From Rotaria socialis (taxonomy: Eukaryota; Rotifera; Eurotatoria; Philodinida; Philodinidae): 64,000 bases of DNA. Location of the stretch: positions 1-64,000 of the forward strand of contig CAJNYU010001690.1 in the NCBI GenBank assembly GCA_905331475.1. Reading direction: 5' to 3'. Shown piece after piece: positions 21,501-36,500 of the stretch (positions are counted from its first letter, which is position 1; every line of letters begins with the position of its first letter). The position numbers and the translations under genes are program-made. The notes below the pieces were generated by a model, which saw only the letters and a list, made by a program, of their open reading frames with translations, was not told the origin of the DNA and did no database searches.

Positions 21501-24500
21501 GATACGTGCCAGTCCTGTAGCAGGATATGTTCCTTCATCAAAAGTTAATGCTTCAAGAACATATTGTCCATCTTGATTCGTGAAGAGATCATCAAGATTT
21601 TTTAAGATTTTCTGGTTAGTTCGCGTGCCAAATCGTGCAACAGCAAATTTACTTTCGAGCTTACGCAATAATTCCATAATGATGACAAGTGCTTCATAAA
21701 TAGAATTTCGATGCAAACTCATCGAACCCGAATTATCGATCATAATACACCAATGAATTTGATGTTCTTCAGCTAGATCAAGCTTTTCCCAATACGAACG
21801 GAACTCTTTCACTATGAGATCGATCATGTGATTAATTGCCGGAATCTCAACAACCAATTGATAAGTCCACCGCTCATGTTGACTCGATGGTTTAAGAAGT
21901 GATCGATTATCAAGTTTCCCATCGGGTACAATCGAAGCAGCTTTAGCATTTATTTTTTCGTACATTTCTATTAGATTCGGTTGTTTTTGCAAATGTTCTT
22001 GCATAGCTTTCATTCCTAAATCAATATTTATCTCTTGATTATCACTTGCATCCATCGGAATAATGTCACTCTGAGCGGCTCCACCGCTGGCAGGTATAGC
22101 TTTCATCGTATTCGTATTTTGATTTAACATACCACTTGCTAAATTCTGGACATTTGCTCGAAGACCTTGATTCGAAGTTAGTTTGCTCATTTTTTTCGAT
22201 TTCATCTCTTTTCTCTTCTTTTCCAATTTCAAAGCATCTTCTATCTGTTGATCACTCTGTGCTCCAGTTGCATTTTCCCAATCATCGAATGACAACGGTG
22301 TATCATCATCGGTGTTTGTCACCGATGTTAATCCACTTGTCTGCTGTGTAGGTTCGGGCATATCCGTTATTCCTGAAAGGATCTCAAATCTAGGTTTATT
22401 TGAAGACCGACCTTTAGGCGCAACAGAAGCCGAAGGAGGTTTGAAATCAACTTTAATTCGACTGACATCAATATTCAATTGACGCAAAGCATGTCGCATG
22501 TTTGGATATTTCTCGAGAGCCAATGAGAGTAAACATTTCTCGAGTTGCATTAGTTCTTTCGTCAAGAATTGAATACCGATACGAGCGAAGGTAGGCTCAA
22601 GAACTTTTCTTGCAATAATAAGATCACGAAGCAGCTGAATACCATATTGAACAATGTCATGAGCAGCTCTGATTCGTTGCAAATCAGTAGGATTTGATCG
22701 ATAATGTACAAGAACATTTAGAGTAGTAAATGTAGCATACCATTGATTAACATGTGCCCGAGTGTTCAGTGCTGTGTCGACAATATGACGAATTGTATCA
22801 GATTCAAGAAAAATTGCTGGCGGTCGAGAAACATTCTTAATGTAGTTCAGTACTGATGTTTCCATTTGTGTGAGTGTCGCTTCCGAATAAGGACATTCAA
22901 TTGATGTCATCCTCGTAAGTATTGGCTTTGGTGCTGTTTGTTGAACAGTCAACGGTGGAATCTTTTCATCACAAGTACGTTTAGCGAGAGTTTCACGTAT
23001 TGTAATGAGAATAGAAGGTAAATTGCTTGTAGGCACAGTTAACGGCTTGACGAAGTTTAATGCACGATTATGTTGGCGAAAATTGGCGAGACGGCAAAGT
23101 GCTGATGTTAATGCTGTTGTATAGAGTTGCTGAGCTAATGGAATATCTTTGGTGTATATTAGACCATGAAATGAAGTTAAGATAGACGAGATAACTGTGA
23201 ATACTTGTTGAGAATTCACACAAGTAATATTGAACAGTGTTAACCATGATGTAACTAGATTATCGAATAAGATATGTTGACTTTCTACGTCCAGTGCAGA
23301 ATGCGATGATAGACGCAGCAAAGTTAGATAGGCATGGATTTTTTCTTGCATTGTTGGAGGGCTATGAAATTGGACTTTTTCGAACAATTCGACTATTGAA
23401 TTATTGACAGATAGCTGACTAATGGCAGATTCATGTGATTTGAGCGCACTTAGTTCTGTTTCGGTTGAAACAAGACGACATAGTTCCAAGATCGTTTCTG
23501 CCATTATTTCTTCGATATCGGCAGTCGCCAATACTTCTATAAGACCAAGAACAATGCGATCACATTCAATACCATCCATAAATTTGAGCGCTGTATCCCA
23601 TGTCGGTGTTGAATTGAGACCCAAGAGTAAGTTTCTGATGGAATACCATTTTTTATTTGGACTGAGGACATCCAGAAGAAGAAAAGCCTGTGAAATGGTA
23701 GAAGCTACTGTGACATTATGTTGACCTAGATCACAAAGTAAATCATAGGCAAAGGTAATAGCTTTTCTGGTAGAACTCCACTGAGAGACTGTAAATCCGA
23801 TAAGCTGGCGCATTATATCACAAAATATTTCATGATTGCCCGTATCAATCATGGGATTATGCTGACCACCAATCGTCCGTGTTTCGCGAAATCGGAGAAT
23901 TTGTGATGCAAGATAATCGAGCGATGTATATGATGAACCAAAATGAGTTTTTAATGCTTGATAAATATTATTAAAGGAAATTTCTTTGAAGATTTTTCGA
24001 ATAGAATCGAATGAAATTGATGGCTCAGAACATGCAAGAATTACCTCACTCACTGTTAATAAATCATCCATTCGCGATTGTTGTTTGTCTGACACAGAGA
24101 TAAGAATGGGAATAAGTTTTGTGTAGTCAGCAAACAATGATGCAATGATATCTGATTTTATATTGGCATCCAATGAGTTCCACGGCAGATTCATGTTTTT
24201 AACTGCTACAATTAGTGATCGTTGAAGTGACATTGTTGATTGTTGTCGCTTGAATAGGATCAGGTGTAATTCGAGTAACGCTTGCCATTCCTTTTTAACT
24301 AGTCGGGTCATCAGTTCTATAATATTGTCCTCGATATGTGCAAACAACAGAAACCATTTAAAGTCCGATATTTTGATCGAGGATTTGATTAGCTCTCCAA
24401 AAGCATTACTTGATGGAATCAGATTTGACAATTCTTGTGAAACAGCTGTTACTTCAGTTAACTGTATTGCTTGATGAATGAATTTGGTGAAAGTACGAAT

Positions 24501-27500
24501 GGTCTCTGGCATAGCACAATCATTACTAATGCATTGATGAACAAGCTCGATCGATTGCCGAAATCCATGATCTAATGGACATTGCTCATAGATGTTCCAT
24601 AATTTCAATGCATAGCTCTGCATTGTATAGGCTTCACCAATGTTACCAGCTGCATTAATCACACCGAACAATTGAAGTCGAATAGACTCCTTATTGGAAA
24701 ACGACTGATGAAAGAGACTCGATTGATGAAAGAATGATCGGTAGTTTGGCAATGCAGATCTTAGCAGTTTGGTTAGAATATCAATTGCCATGCTTGCTGT
24801 TGTTGCATTCATAAACATATCAAGAGTTAATGCGTTCATATTTGTATGTTGGTTAGCACTATTGAGATTCGTACAGAACATAGCCCATTCATTCGCAGCC
24901 AAAGGCAATTTGATTTTCGTTTGCTGTATTCCGCATACATGAGCAATAGCTGTCAGTGCTACAAGGGGAATGTAAGAGTTGTGCAGTGAATGTTCTTGAC
25001 AAATTTGATACAGCCAAGATGAAGGTAGTAACTCAAGATCTGACCAAATACTCGGCTTGAGATCTTGAGGTAAAGCGAAGTCCGGCAAAGGCAATGTGTG
25101 CCCAACAATAACTATCGTAACAGTACGATTGACTAGTTTTCCATCGATGTCGATCACCGGGTCACATAAACTTATTAATTCAAATTCAACAAGTCCAATT
25201 ATTTCTGGCATAGAACTATTTTCAATTGTATCACATTCAATTACAATATCAAATGAACGTTGCTTCTTCGGCTCAATTTTCAATGGTCGATTGATTGATG
25301 ATGGTCTTACATTCAATGATGATTCTTGTAGAGTAGCTACTTTAACAAATGATTTTTTTCTAAGAGGATCAGATATAGCAAAGCGAAGTTCTAGTATTCC
25401 AATGTTTTCTACAGTTAAAATACTTTTCTTGAAGATTTTCCCCGGTTGTATCAACCCAATATCAATCAAACTGCGTTGAGTTGTTTGTAAGATTGGTGTA
25501 TGAAACTCGACATAATATGGAATACGCATTGGATCCATAGATGTATTTGTTAATAGTTCTGCTTGAACATCGAACTTTTCAAAATCGACAGGATGGTAGA
25601 GAAAGCGTACAGGAACTTTGGACTTGGGAGGAATGATAAGATTATCAGGTTCCATACGAAAATTAGCTACCAATGATGTTTGAACATCTTGTGATGATAC
25701 AAGTCGCTTGTAGCTGAGAGTAGCAGCAGCTTTACTGTCATTTGTGAATATTATTTCATGCTCGATAGGTAATAATATTTGTAAATCTTTGTTCCAGATT
25801 TGCTGCATATGAGCTGACTGTGATATATTCATAATCTGATTTTTATCATTTTTTTGCATTGAATAGACCAGTTGAGGCTGAGCTGTTTGACAATCAATTA
25901 TCAATTGAGATTGACGTGTAATATTGATAAAATCGATGGCAAGCACAAATTCTCGATGAGCAACAGCTGGCATTTGAATTTCTATTGGAACTGTCTTTGT
26001 TGTATTTACCGATAGATTGACTTCGGTTATAGTAAGTGTAAGTTTCGGTGAGGATAGACGAAGGGTGTATTCAATCGTTCCATCGTTTCGAAATTCGATA
26101 GGAATAATACGTTTCTCGTTTTTGTAAAAGTTACTAATTGCTACGCGATACGATTGGCTCTGTTCGTTGTAAGTATGACCTTCATAAATCACTGTAAGAC
26201 GAGGACGTCGAACATGTGCAAGTACTTTGATCCATTTAAGATTTTTAGCTGAATCAATGGCTAGACAAACATCGGCATCAATATCTTCCTCGATGTTATC
26301 TGCTGGTTCAAGTGCAATCCCAAAGGGTACGACTGAATTATCTGGTAATTCAAGTTCATTATTCATAATAATTAACTGAGATTGCCTTTTATTCGTTTCA
26401 GTGGCTTGTATTTGAGATTTGATACGTACCGGACATGGTAGCACATTTTTTAGGTCGATTGTCTTCTCAATTCGATGATTACTACAAGCCACGAGACCAA
26501 AATCGATGGTATCAATTGGCATTTCGACATCCATTTCGACAATTTGAATAGTCGATCGAATGGCATTCGAAAGTGTTATTGTATCATCGATAACAAGATT
26601 CCAGTTTTCATCTAATGAACCAATCTTGGTCGGCGGTCTTAATTGTACTTCTAATTCACACATATGACTTGCATTTACTTGTTGACTTTCACCGGTCACA
26701 TCGAACAAAGTATCACCTGCTACATTTCTATCAACTTTCACATTCAAATCTTGATCTGTATGATTATGAATAAATATACGCTGTATCAATCGTCTATGAA
26801 TGCCTATGAGTGTAATGCCAAAATCAAGAATAGCTTTTTGTGGATGACATGCTAAATTAGTTGATGTTCCATCATCGTTCTTTGTTTTGATCAGCCATAG
26901 ATGAACATCACGGCTCATTTCAGAACGAGCGAATGCCACGGTGAGATCATCTTCGATCGGTAATGACGATAAACTTGCGAGACGTTTAATTTCAGCCCAA
27001 TTGTTCGATGATCGTTTAAGTGTTCTATACACTTGCTGTGCGTCGTTTACCACTCGTTGGCATTCGATTCGATGTCGAACGACTTCTTCATTGTTTCTTG
27101 TGAATGGTCTCTGATCGAGTTGTGCACATTCTTTCAGCATAACTGAGAACTCTTCTTGTGTATTTTGAGATCCATGAGTCAAGCGCGCACTGGCCCATGC
27201 ATAAGTTAAAGTCATATGTGCCCGGTTTAGATGCAAATTATCCATAAAATGATGTATTTGAGCTCTAGCATCTATGAGGCATTGTCGGCTTGAGTAAAAT
27301 GCTTTCTGCATCGAATGGGTTTGAACATATTGCAAATCAACATCGATCGCTGGATCATCATCGTTGACGTATTGTATTACTGGTGATATTGATGTGAATT
27401 CGCTGATCTCTAGTAGATCTAAGGCTTTCTTCAAGTTATCGATTCGTGGCAATTGCATGAATAGTCTGTAGATATCGGTTGGACTTGATAAATCATTTGG

Positions 27501-30500
27501 ATTTAGTGTCACGTAAGATATTATGGTGAGAATATCTTTCATATGGATGGTCAACTTGTCGATTGCTCGAGTGATGGAAGATGATAGGAACTCACTCTGT
27601 TCTTTAGTTCGTTTATATTGATTAAGAAGTTGATGTTCTAGTTCAGTTAAATCTTTTTGCAAATCCCCGACCAATGGAACAGGCGCTTGATTAAGTTCGC
27701 TTCCAACACCATTCACAGTGTAACACTTTTTGTTATAAACTCGCTGGCATATCAATTTGATATGATTTTGTATATGATATGGGATTTGATTATCGACGAG
27801 TGTGGACCATTTCATTTTACTACCACTATAGTAATCAGTATAAACAGCCAAGTGTGTTATGTGCGTTTTAACAACAATGTTTACTTGTCGAAGAGCAGTA
27901 TTCAATTGAATGGGTAAAATAAGACAAGGAACTTTTTCTTTATCCGAATCCCAAAACAAAACTGAAATATGTTGAACGTTCCAATCGATACGATTGATTC
28001 GCAAAATAAATATACTTTCGGACTCGGGAAATAATTGTTCATTCAGTGGTGACATATTAATTACTGATTGATACTTTCGATGTAATTCGATTATTTTATT
28101 TAATTCTTCTTGACGAGCCACCGTAAAGATTCGATTTATGCCATGCTGCTGTGATTGCATAAAAAGCAAAGTATCATGTACTACAGAAGCAAAACAATGA
28201 TCGATATCATTATGCGTATCATCAGTAGGATCAGACACAAAAAACGACCACATCTTTCGTCCAAAACTAGCCACTTTACGCTTAGCTTTGCTCAAAAATG
28301 CTTCATCTTTTGTTCGCTTGTTTTGGCGTAATTGGGCAAAACTTGTGCCAGCATGCAGCCAATTTGTATTGGCTTCTGTTGCTTGTTTTGCAAGCGATTG
28401 CAAATCAATCGAATTCCATATATCACGAAAACGTTTTTCTACTGTTGCTTTCGATAAAATATAAAAATCATTGAAGATATTGAATTCTTGTTTATGAATA
28501 TTTTCAAGTAATCCAAAACTTTCTTCAATCTTTTGAGAATCATTTAATAAGCTTACTAATGATTCTTCGAGAAGTAATTTTTCACCTCGATCATAAATAT
28601 CGCGTGTTGAATGCATTAATTTCAATAGCACATTATACTTCATGTGTTCCATTGGCATATTCATAATGATCGATTCTAAATTATCGATTCCACCGACACT
28701 CAACTGATAGAGAATTTTAAGATAATGAAAATTCTTTAACAATTCCACTTTTTTCTTCGATTCGATCGAGTGTAAGACGAGAGATTTTTGTTGAAGAATT
28801 TTTTCAATATTTCCCAATCGAAGAGGACTGTTTGTCTCTGATAAGAGTAGCGAATTGGTCGCGGATTTAAAATTACGTTGATTCCAAGAAAGCTGCCGAT
28901 GAATATGAAATTTTTGCGTTTTGATGAAACCACGAAATATCTCTTTCATGGTTAAATGCCATCGTTGATTGAGATCATCACAATATAATTTCATGCTTGA
29001 TCGATTTTTGAGTATAATTTTACATAAATCATCAATATAATAAGACAAACGTTCAAATAGATTCGATCGAAGTTGTTTAGAAATGAAATCGCCTTTATCG
29101 TCAATTTGACGTGATTCATCTGTTAGCTGAGCAAATTCGCCACAAACATCCTTGACAATACGATATTCATCATCACTTATTGCCTGAGAAATACTTTCAA
29201 TTAATTTATCAATTGTTGACCATGTTCGCTCGATTAGAAAGGCTGACGGAAGAATAAATTTAACTAAAACCTGACTTGAACGTTCAATTTGATCAAAAAT
29301 ATTAAATGGATTACAATTAAACTTAAAAGTAAGATGTAATGGAAGCAATAAAAGTATATCACTATGGCTATTCAATTGACTTTCATATCGTTCTAACAGA
29401 TTTAATAGATCGATTTCTGTATGTGGAAATTGTGAGAAATCGACTAGGTCTGCTGTTACACCAATTAATAAATCATCAAGTGGCTCACGTATTCCACGTT
29501 GCAATTGAAAATAACGACAACCAGCAGCGAGCAAATAGATAACAAATCTTTCATATTCACGAATCAAATGTTGAAATTGTGTATTCTGTTGGCCAGTCAT
29601 TAAAACATCGAATTTTATGACTTCTCTACGAACATGTTTGCTTATATTTTGGGCATGTTTTAGAATATCAATTTGATTGAATCCCATTCGAATTTCATTA
29701 AGAAATAATGAACATTGCTCTCGTGTCCATAAGTTTAATTGACATAGACTTTCTTTTCTCTTTTCATCCGCGTAATATTTCATTTGTTGTGTTCGAAGTA
29801 TTTGACAATAGTCTTTCCAACTTATTGTCGAATTCAACAAGGATGAAAATGAAATGCGTATTGAATCGCAATAGAATGAGATAAATAAGTGCATGGGATC
29901 AGTTTCAGCTAAAGCCATTGAATGAGCTTGAACAAAATCGAGTTCTTCTAGTATGGCTTTCTTTAAAATATAAATCTGACTCTCATCCACAATTGATGTT
30001 GTTGTTCCGAGTAAACACTCCTTAGCAATAGCTACTGGAATGCAAAGAAATGTATTTAGATCAACTGATGTTGAAATATTCAAACTCAAACGATTTGCTA
30101 AATTCACAAGATAATTTTTGATCGTTTCCGAGATTGCTGAGAAATGCTTCAGAACATCATTCATCCACTGATCTTGCGCTCGCTCCAATCCGCGCTGATA
30201 GATATTCATTGCTTTTTCAAACTTTTGTTTTTCCCTTGAAATTTCAGTTTGTTTTCCCTTCATTTGTATTTCAGCCGAGTTCTCTCGTCCACTACATTCT
30301 TTTACTTTTCTTTCGATGCTTTCAACAACAAAATGGTCTTCGGTCATCGCCAAATGGCAGTCAAGTTCTGCGTCTACTCGTTCACGTCGACGCTTGTCAC
30401 AATCTTGTTCTAATCTATTTAATTCTTGTTCAAGTTGATGAATATTTGCTTTCAAGTTTGACAATTCGATTTCGTCCTCTTTTAATGTTATAATTCTTAG

Positions 30501-33500
30501 TAAATTTTGATTAGGTTTGAAATCCTTCAGGCTATTTGCTGACCAATCGATTAAAATCATTAACGCCAATCCAAGTGCTATTTGTATAGGGAATAATTCT
30601 TTAATGCTTGTACAAACCGTCATCAAAAGACTTTCTTGAATTCTAGGATCGACACACAGATTGGTGAGTTGCTGAACAACATTGATTGTTTCACTAAAAA
30701 CATATTGAACATGTCTTTGTCTATCAAATAACGGTATCTTGGATGTTTGCTGACGATAGACAAAACTAGCTAGACCGTGTGTTGCTACTGACGGCGATAA
30801 TGTAACGGATAAATGCATCGGCTCGACTTTGTCAGTACGACACGACAGAAATAAGTCAATGTCATTTAATTTCAAACAAATCATTTGTATAGCCGATGCA
30901 TTTTCGGGTAGAAGAAGACAAATAAGATCTTCTGGTCTTAAATCAACAGGTAGCAGACTACAACTAGAATCTGATAGAAAATTTTTCATTTGATTTTGCG
31001 CACGATTTAGATCATCGCTAATTTTTTTGATATTTTCCAATACGTTGAACACATTCAAATGGGCGTTTTTTGTCCATTCCCGAAGTTCGGTTGAAAGACG
31101 AGCAACATTAATATAATTTGACAACATATCACGATTAGATTCTTCATTTAATAGGTCAACTCGAAATTGAGCATAACTTAAAGCAACATCATCCGCCAAG
31201 GTTCGATCATTCTCAATATTGTTCGGATCTCGCTCAATCTGCATGGCTAAATCATCATTTAGCTGCATTAAAATTGTTCGTAGAAGATCTTTTTCATTTG
31301 ATGTCAACAGACACAAAGCTCTCAACCAAGTTTGATTAGACGCTTGAGCATGCGTCAATCGAATGATTTCACTCAATGCTTTGAATGAATGAGCTCTGCT
31401 ACTATTGCGAATGTTTTCACGAAATATCTTTAAATCTGATTCATGATTTGTTAAGTTTACTTGAGATGAATCCAATGACAGTTCGGCTTTGGAAATTTCA
31501 TGAATAGGTCGATCATTTGGCAGTGATACGTGAAACGTTGTATATTGATTGATTTCACGGGTAAATTTTTCAAGTAGATCAGTCAAAACTTGTTCTTCAG
31601 AGATAAATGATTTCAAACTACTTTCATTTTCTTGATCAACATCGAATGTTTTCAACTGATCTAACTGTCGATGAATACGTTGAATAATGTGAAGAGGTCG
31701 AAAAGGTAATTGACTTGCACGTGACAATAAACCAGTAAAATTTATCATCATTTCATTGATTTTGCTTTGCATAGTCTTTTTTCGGATTTCTATTGGATCT
31801 ATATTTACAAACGAACTTGAGTGTGATTCATTTGATCCTGAATTTGTTAATGAACGATTTTCTCGATGTTCATCAAATAATGGGGCTAGACGAGTAACAA
31901 AATTAACAAGTCCATATCGGGAAAGAAGCGCCGACGGTAAATATAAATTCGATAAATATTGATCAAGTTTTCTTTGAAATTCTTCAAAGATTTCTTTTGA
32001 TTGCTTAATACCGACGTGTACAAATCCCTCAACAATATCGATCACTTTTAATGTTGTACGAAAAATGACTTCAAGATGTGCGATAATATCAGGTGTAGAT
32101 TGGTAGAGTTCATTCGAAAAGCGGTCACCACCAAAAATAACATGCTGAATAATCAGTCTCAGTAGACGTATTGATTTTTTAATAAAATCAAATAAAAGTT
32201 GAAAATCTTCAACGCTTTCAATATGTTGTAAATTAGCATTGTCACGTAAATGCTTATCAATTAAATGTACGCAGCTATACTTAGTTGCAAAAGACTGTAT
32301 GAAAGCTAGAGATGTCAAACGGCTGCTCGTATCAGGCAGTTGAATAGATTGGATTGAATATATTAATTCTTGATAAATATTTTGAACAGTAATTGATGAA
32401 AATACTTCTTGATATGGTTTAATAAAGGTCTGCATTTGCTGAATAACTGTCAGCCAAACATCATCGCTATTTAGATTTCCTCTAGTAAGAGCTTCGAATT
32501 CTGATTCCATTCGAATGATTTGTTGGTGGATGAAGGCTGGCAATGGTTTTCGTTCGAATGTGTTATGCTTGACAAATTGTTTAAGTTGATTGTAAATTAT
32601 TGTTGTTTGATCATAAATATCATTTGTCGTTATTTTTGTTGCCATATTTGTTGGTTCATGTAAATATAAAAGACATCCAAATCCAAATGCTTTTGGATCA
32701 TTGTCCGATAGAGTTCCATCGATATAAGGAAATTGTTCTTGCAAAATAGTAATTTTAATTCCTTCCGGTAAGTTGTCTGTTAAAATATCGTTTAGTTCAT
32801 AAATGTCAATATTTTGTTGTAAACTAAACATATGAATTGATATTGAACGGGATTCATTTTTAATCGAAAGAAGACAGCAATTGAACGGTTGTTTACTAGG
32901 ACAATATATAATTAAATCTAGTGAATTAATTGTACGAATATCAAGTTGATTTTGAAAATGTTTCCAATCAGAGATAATATGCAATCGGTGGCCATGATAG
33001 AAACGTGGATAGGTAAAAAATCCGCATAGAAAAAGTATTAATGGCGCTTCAAGTATGTCATCGTGTTCAATTAATTGACGACCGAAAGGTGTTGCAAGAA
33101 CGGCGCGCAGATCGAGTTGACCATCGAGGTTGATTAAACTGGGGTTTCGATGGGCGTTGAGTAGGATTTGACAAAATTCATTAAATCGCTTCGCATCCGA
33201 TTGTTCGAATCGATCATGAACAAACTGAAAAGCAGTAGATGTTCGTAGTTTTTGCATTTCTTCAGAAAATTTTGAGCGTGAAGCTAATGCTTTATCAATT
33301 GCAGCTGTTCGAGACTTTTCAACACGAGATAATTGGTCAAACAATTGATTTACTTCGGTTCTTCGTTGAGATAATTCCCGAGTTGCTTCTTCGAATCGCA
33401 CTTGCTGATCATTGTCTTCTGCACGGAATAAAGAAACATTACGCTGCAGTCGAGCTCGAGTATTTATCAAGTGACTTTCTGTTGCCGGCATTGTATGTGT

Positions 33501-36500
33501 GTTATCTGTTTGTAAATTTTCTTGAGACAAGCTTTCAACACGATTTCTAAATTGTTGAACATTTTCTTCGCATTTGTCCAATTCATTTTGTTTTGTTGCA
33601 AAATCTTTCTTTAATCGTAAATAGTCGTTGTTCATTGTGCTTGATTCTAGCGGAAATTCCTGAATAACTTGTAGAATCATTGTTGATAGAATCTTACATA
33701 ATTCCCAACAACAAAATTTCACTTCACATTCAACGATGAAATCATGTGTTATACAAACATTTCGTTGTAAAACTTGTCGAACACTAGGCGATAAATATTC
33801 ATCAAATGTCCATCGAAGACCTATCCATTCTAAAAGTGTCGAAAAATACTGTATTGGCTCGAGATTCGATTTTGATTGATCTTTTCGAATGAACTCGACC
33901 AATTTCCGAAGATCTTTTCTTGATGTTCGAATCGGAAATGTTTGTGCGCGTTCAAATGACCAAATAAGGCCGCTATCGAAATTGGTAAACATATGCGTAC
34001 GAAATTGTTGCTTAGCTTCTAGGAATGATGGATCATGAAAGAGTTCGAAGGTTGAACATTTGTCTTTGAATGATAAGAGAGGTCGAAGATATTTAGTCAT
34101 GTGTGAACATAGATTTGTTAGTTGAGTCTCTCGATTGAATAAACCAAATATAGAAGAAGTGAAAAATTGATTAAATGTTTCAATAATTGAAATGGTTCGT
34201 TGAATAAATGATAAGCGCTCATGCGTGTCACTAAAAGATGTTTGACCAATGAAATGTTCTAATAGATCAGTCAATTCAAGACATAGTAATTCGAATGACG
34301 ATGATTCGTTTGTGAGAAATTCTTGAATGAAAGTTGCAATATTCATCGATCGTTGCACTTCTGAACGAGGCGTGATTTGTTTATGCTGTATTAATTCAAG
34401 TAAAATTTTTGATAAATTCAATTGATTATCATTCTCATTAGTCAATATTTGTTTGAGTTGAATGAGTTGCGCATCGGTAGGTGTCATCAATAGAAGAATA
34501 TTATCGATAAATAATATGAGCAGATCTCGCGTTAGTTTATTCAATTTTTCATTATTAACAAGTAATTGAATCAAATTTAAGATTAATTCAATAAGATATC
34601 GTTCAAATTGAATAAAATGAGAACGAATCGGTTGTGTTTGTTGAAGCCAAAGTGGCTGCTTCTCATCACATGGATCTGCTGGTGTTGAATAAATTGTTGA
34701 TGTCGAGCAAAGATGAAGACTATCGATTGTTTGTTGAAGTTTTTCAAGATAAAATTGATATTCTGATAAATCTTTCAATGATGAACAATAGGATCGCAAT
34801 AACGACCAATAGCAAGCGTCAACTGGATTGATATTTTGATCAACCAAATAACGTAAAGTACGAATGCATTGTTCAAGAAGGCGATAAGTAACAAGAAAAT
34901 CACTCGGATAAGTTAAACGGCCATCTTTTACATATTGTTTAACATTGAGATGCATCAAAATTAATAAATGCGTCAATTGTTTACCAGCTGGAATTGTTGA
35001 TAATTGTGTGGCAATTAATTCATACAAATCACTACTAGTCGGATCATTTCCGTTTGCCATATCCCATTGATCAATGGGTGGCAAACAAATACGTATGACT
35101 CGATTAAGAAACGCCGATGAAAGTTTATTTGAATAGATTCGATTGAGATTGGCTGTTGTAAACAGACGAAAATTTGGATTTATTCCATCGGATTGTGTTA
35201 AAACTTGACCATCAGAATTTTCATATAACGATAACATTGGATTATCTTCTGTTAGAGAATTTAATCGTTCAAGTACTTCAGAAGGTGCACTATTGATGTT
35301 GTCCAGAAGAACCCACCAACCTTCGCGAATAGCTTGAACGAATTCTGATTCAACGAAGATGAAACCAATTTCTTGTTTTTCATTTAAACGAATATGTTCC
35401 AGTTTATTGACATAGTAATCAGATTGACGAGCATAACATGATAGAAGTAGTTTGATTTCATTAGACATTTGACTGATTTTAGTCAATGTTGTTAATAGTG
35501 TAACAGTTTTTTTAAGAGCTTCGATTTCATAAGGAATTGTCTCATAACGAGTTGCGCCTGGAACAGTTGTTCGTTTAAGAAGAATATCTTTAAATTCGTT
35601 GAATACATGTTCATTACTGTCTTTTGATAACAATGGCATAAGAAGAAGAAAGAGGGTTTTTATCACTTGTTTGAACATAGTATCGATTTTGTTAAATAGA
35701 GGATTATTGCATTCATGGTCACTACTAGGTCTCCACGAACCAATTAAATCTGTTGTTTCAAAATTTTCATGTAGTGGAATAATGATGAGGCGATTACGGG
35801 TTAAACGTGCAAGTTCCATCACAAGTGACGATTTACGAGAACAAATATCACCTTCAAGAAGGATAGCTCGTCGTGATTGACATGCAGCAGCAAGTAATTC
35901 CAATTGACGAACAGTTTTCTTCGTATGAATAAGACCAATATCGATTGGCGATGGTTCTTCTCGGCCAGCTCCTACATAAATCGAACCAATACGTACAACA
36001 GTGGCCACACTTGTATCAATTGAAAAGTCATTTTCAAGTTTACTCAAAACTGCATTGATCGGAAATTTTGAATTGATCAAATCGCATGCTTGAACGAAAT
36101 CATTTTGATCTTGAAATTGACATGCGTAAACAACTTGAGCAAATTTGCGAATCGATAAAAATCGCGCATCAGAAGCGCCTATACTTGAATTCAACTCTTC
36201 TTTTGTCCTATTTTCTTCGTTATCATCATCACCAGTGTTCATATGCTGATAATGAAACAATTGACTTTCGATAGAGCCACGAAATACATCACGAAATTTG
36301 GAAAGGTCACGTAAGTTTAATTCATATGGGCCACCTGTTCGTCCAAGATTACCTTGTCGTACTAGTACTTTTAGTGATATGTGAGTGTCGAATAAGGCAT
36401 CGAGTTGATCCATATTGATATTGTTTTCTTTCAAATCATGAGCAAATAATCGTACAAGAATCATACGTAATTCATTTTCTGAATAATCATCGAGTTGAAC

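Noticed and set aside
25096-25479. Plus-strand frames of 60-130 residues across 20-44 kb
   Set aside because: They are shadows of the giant minus-strand exon in other frames.
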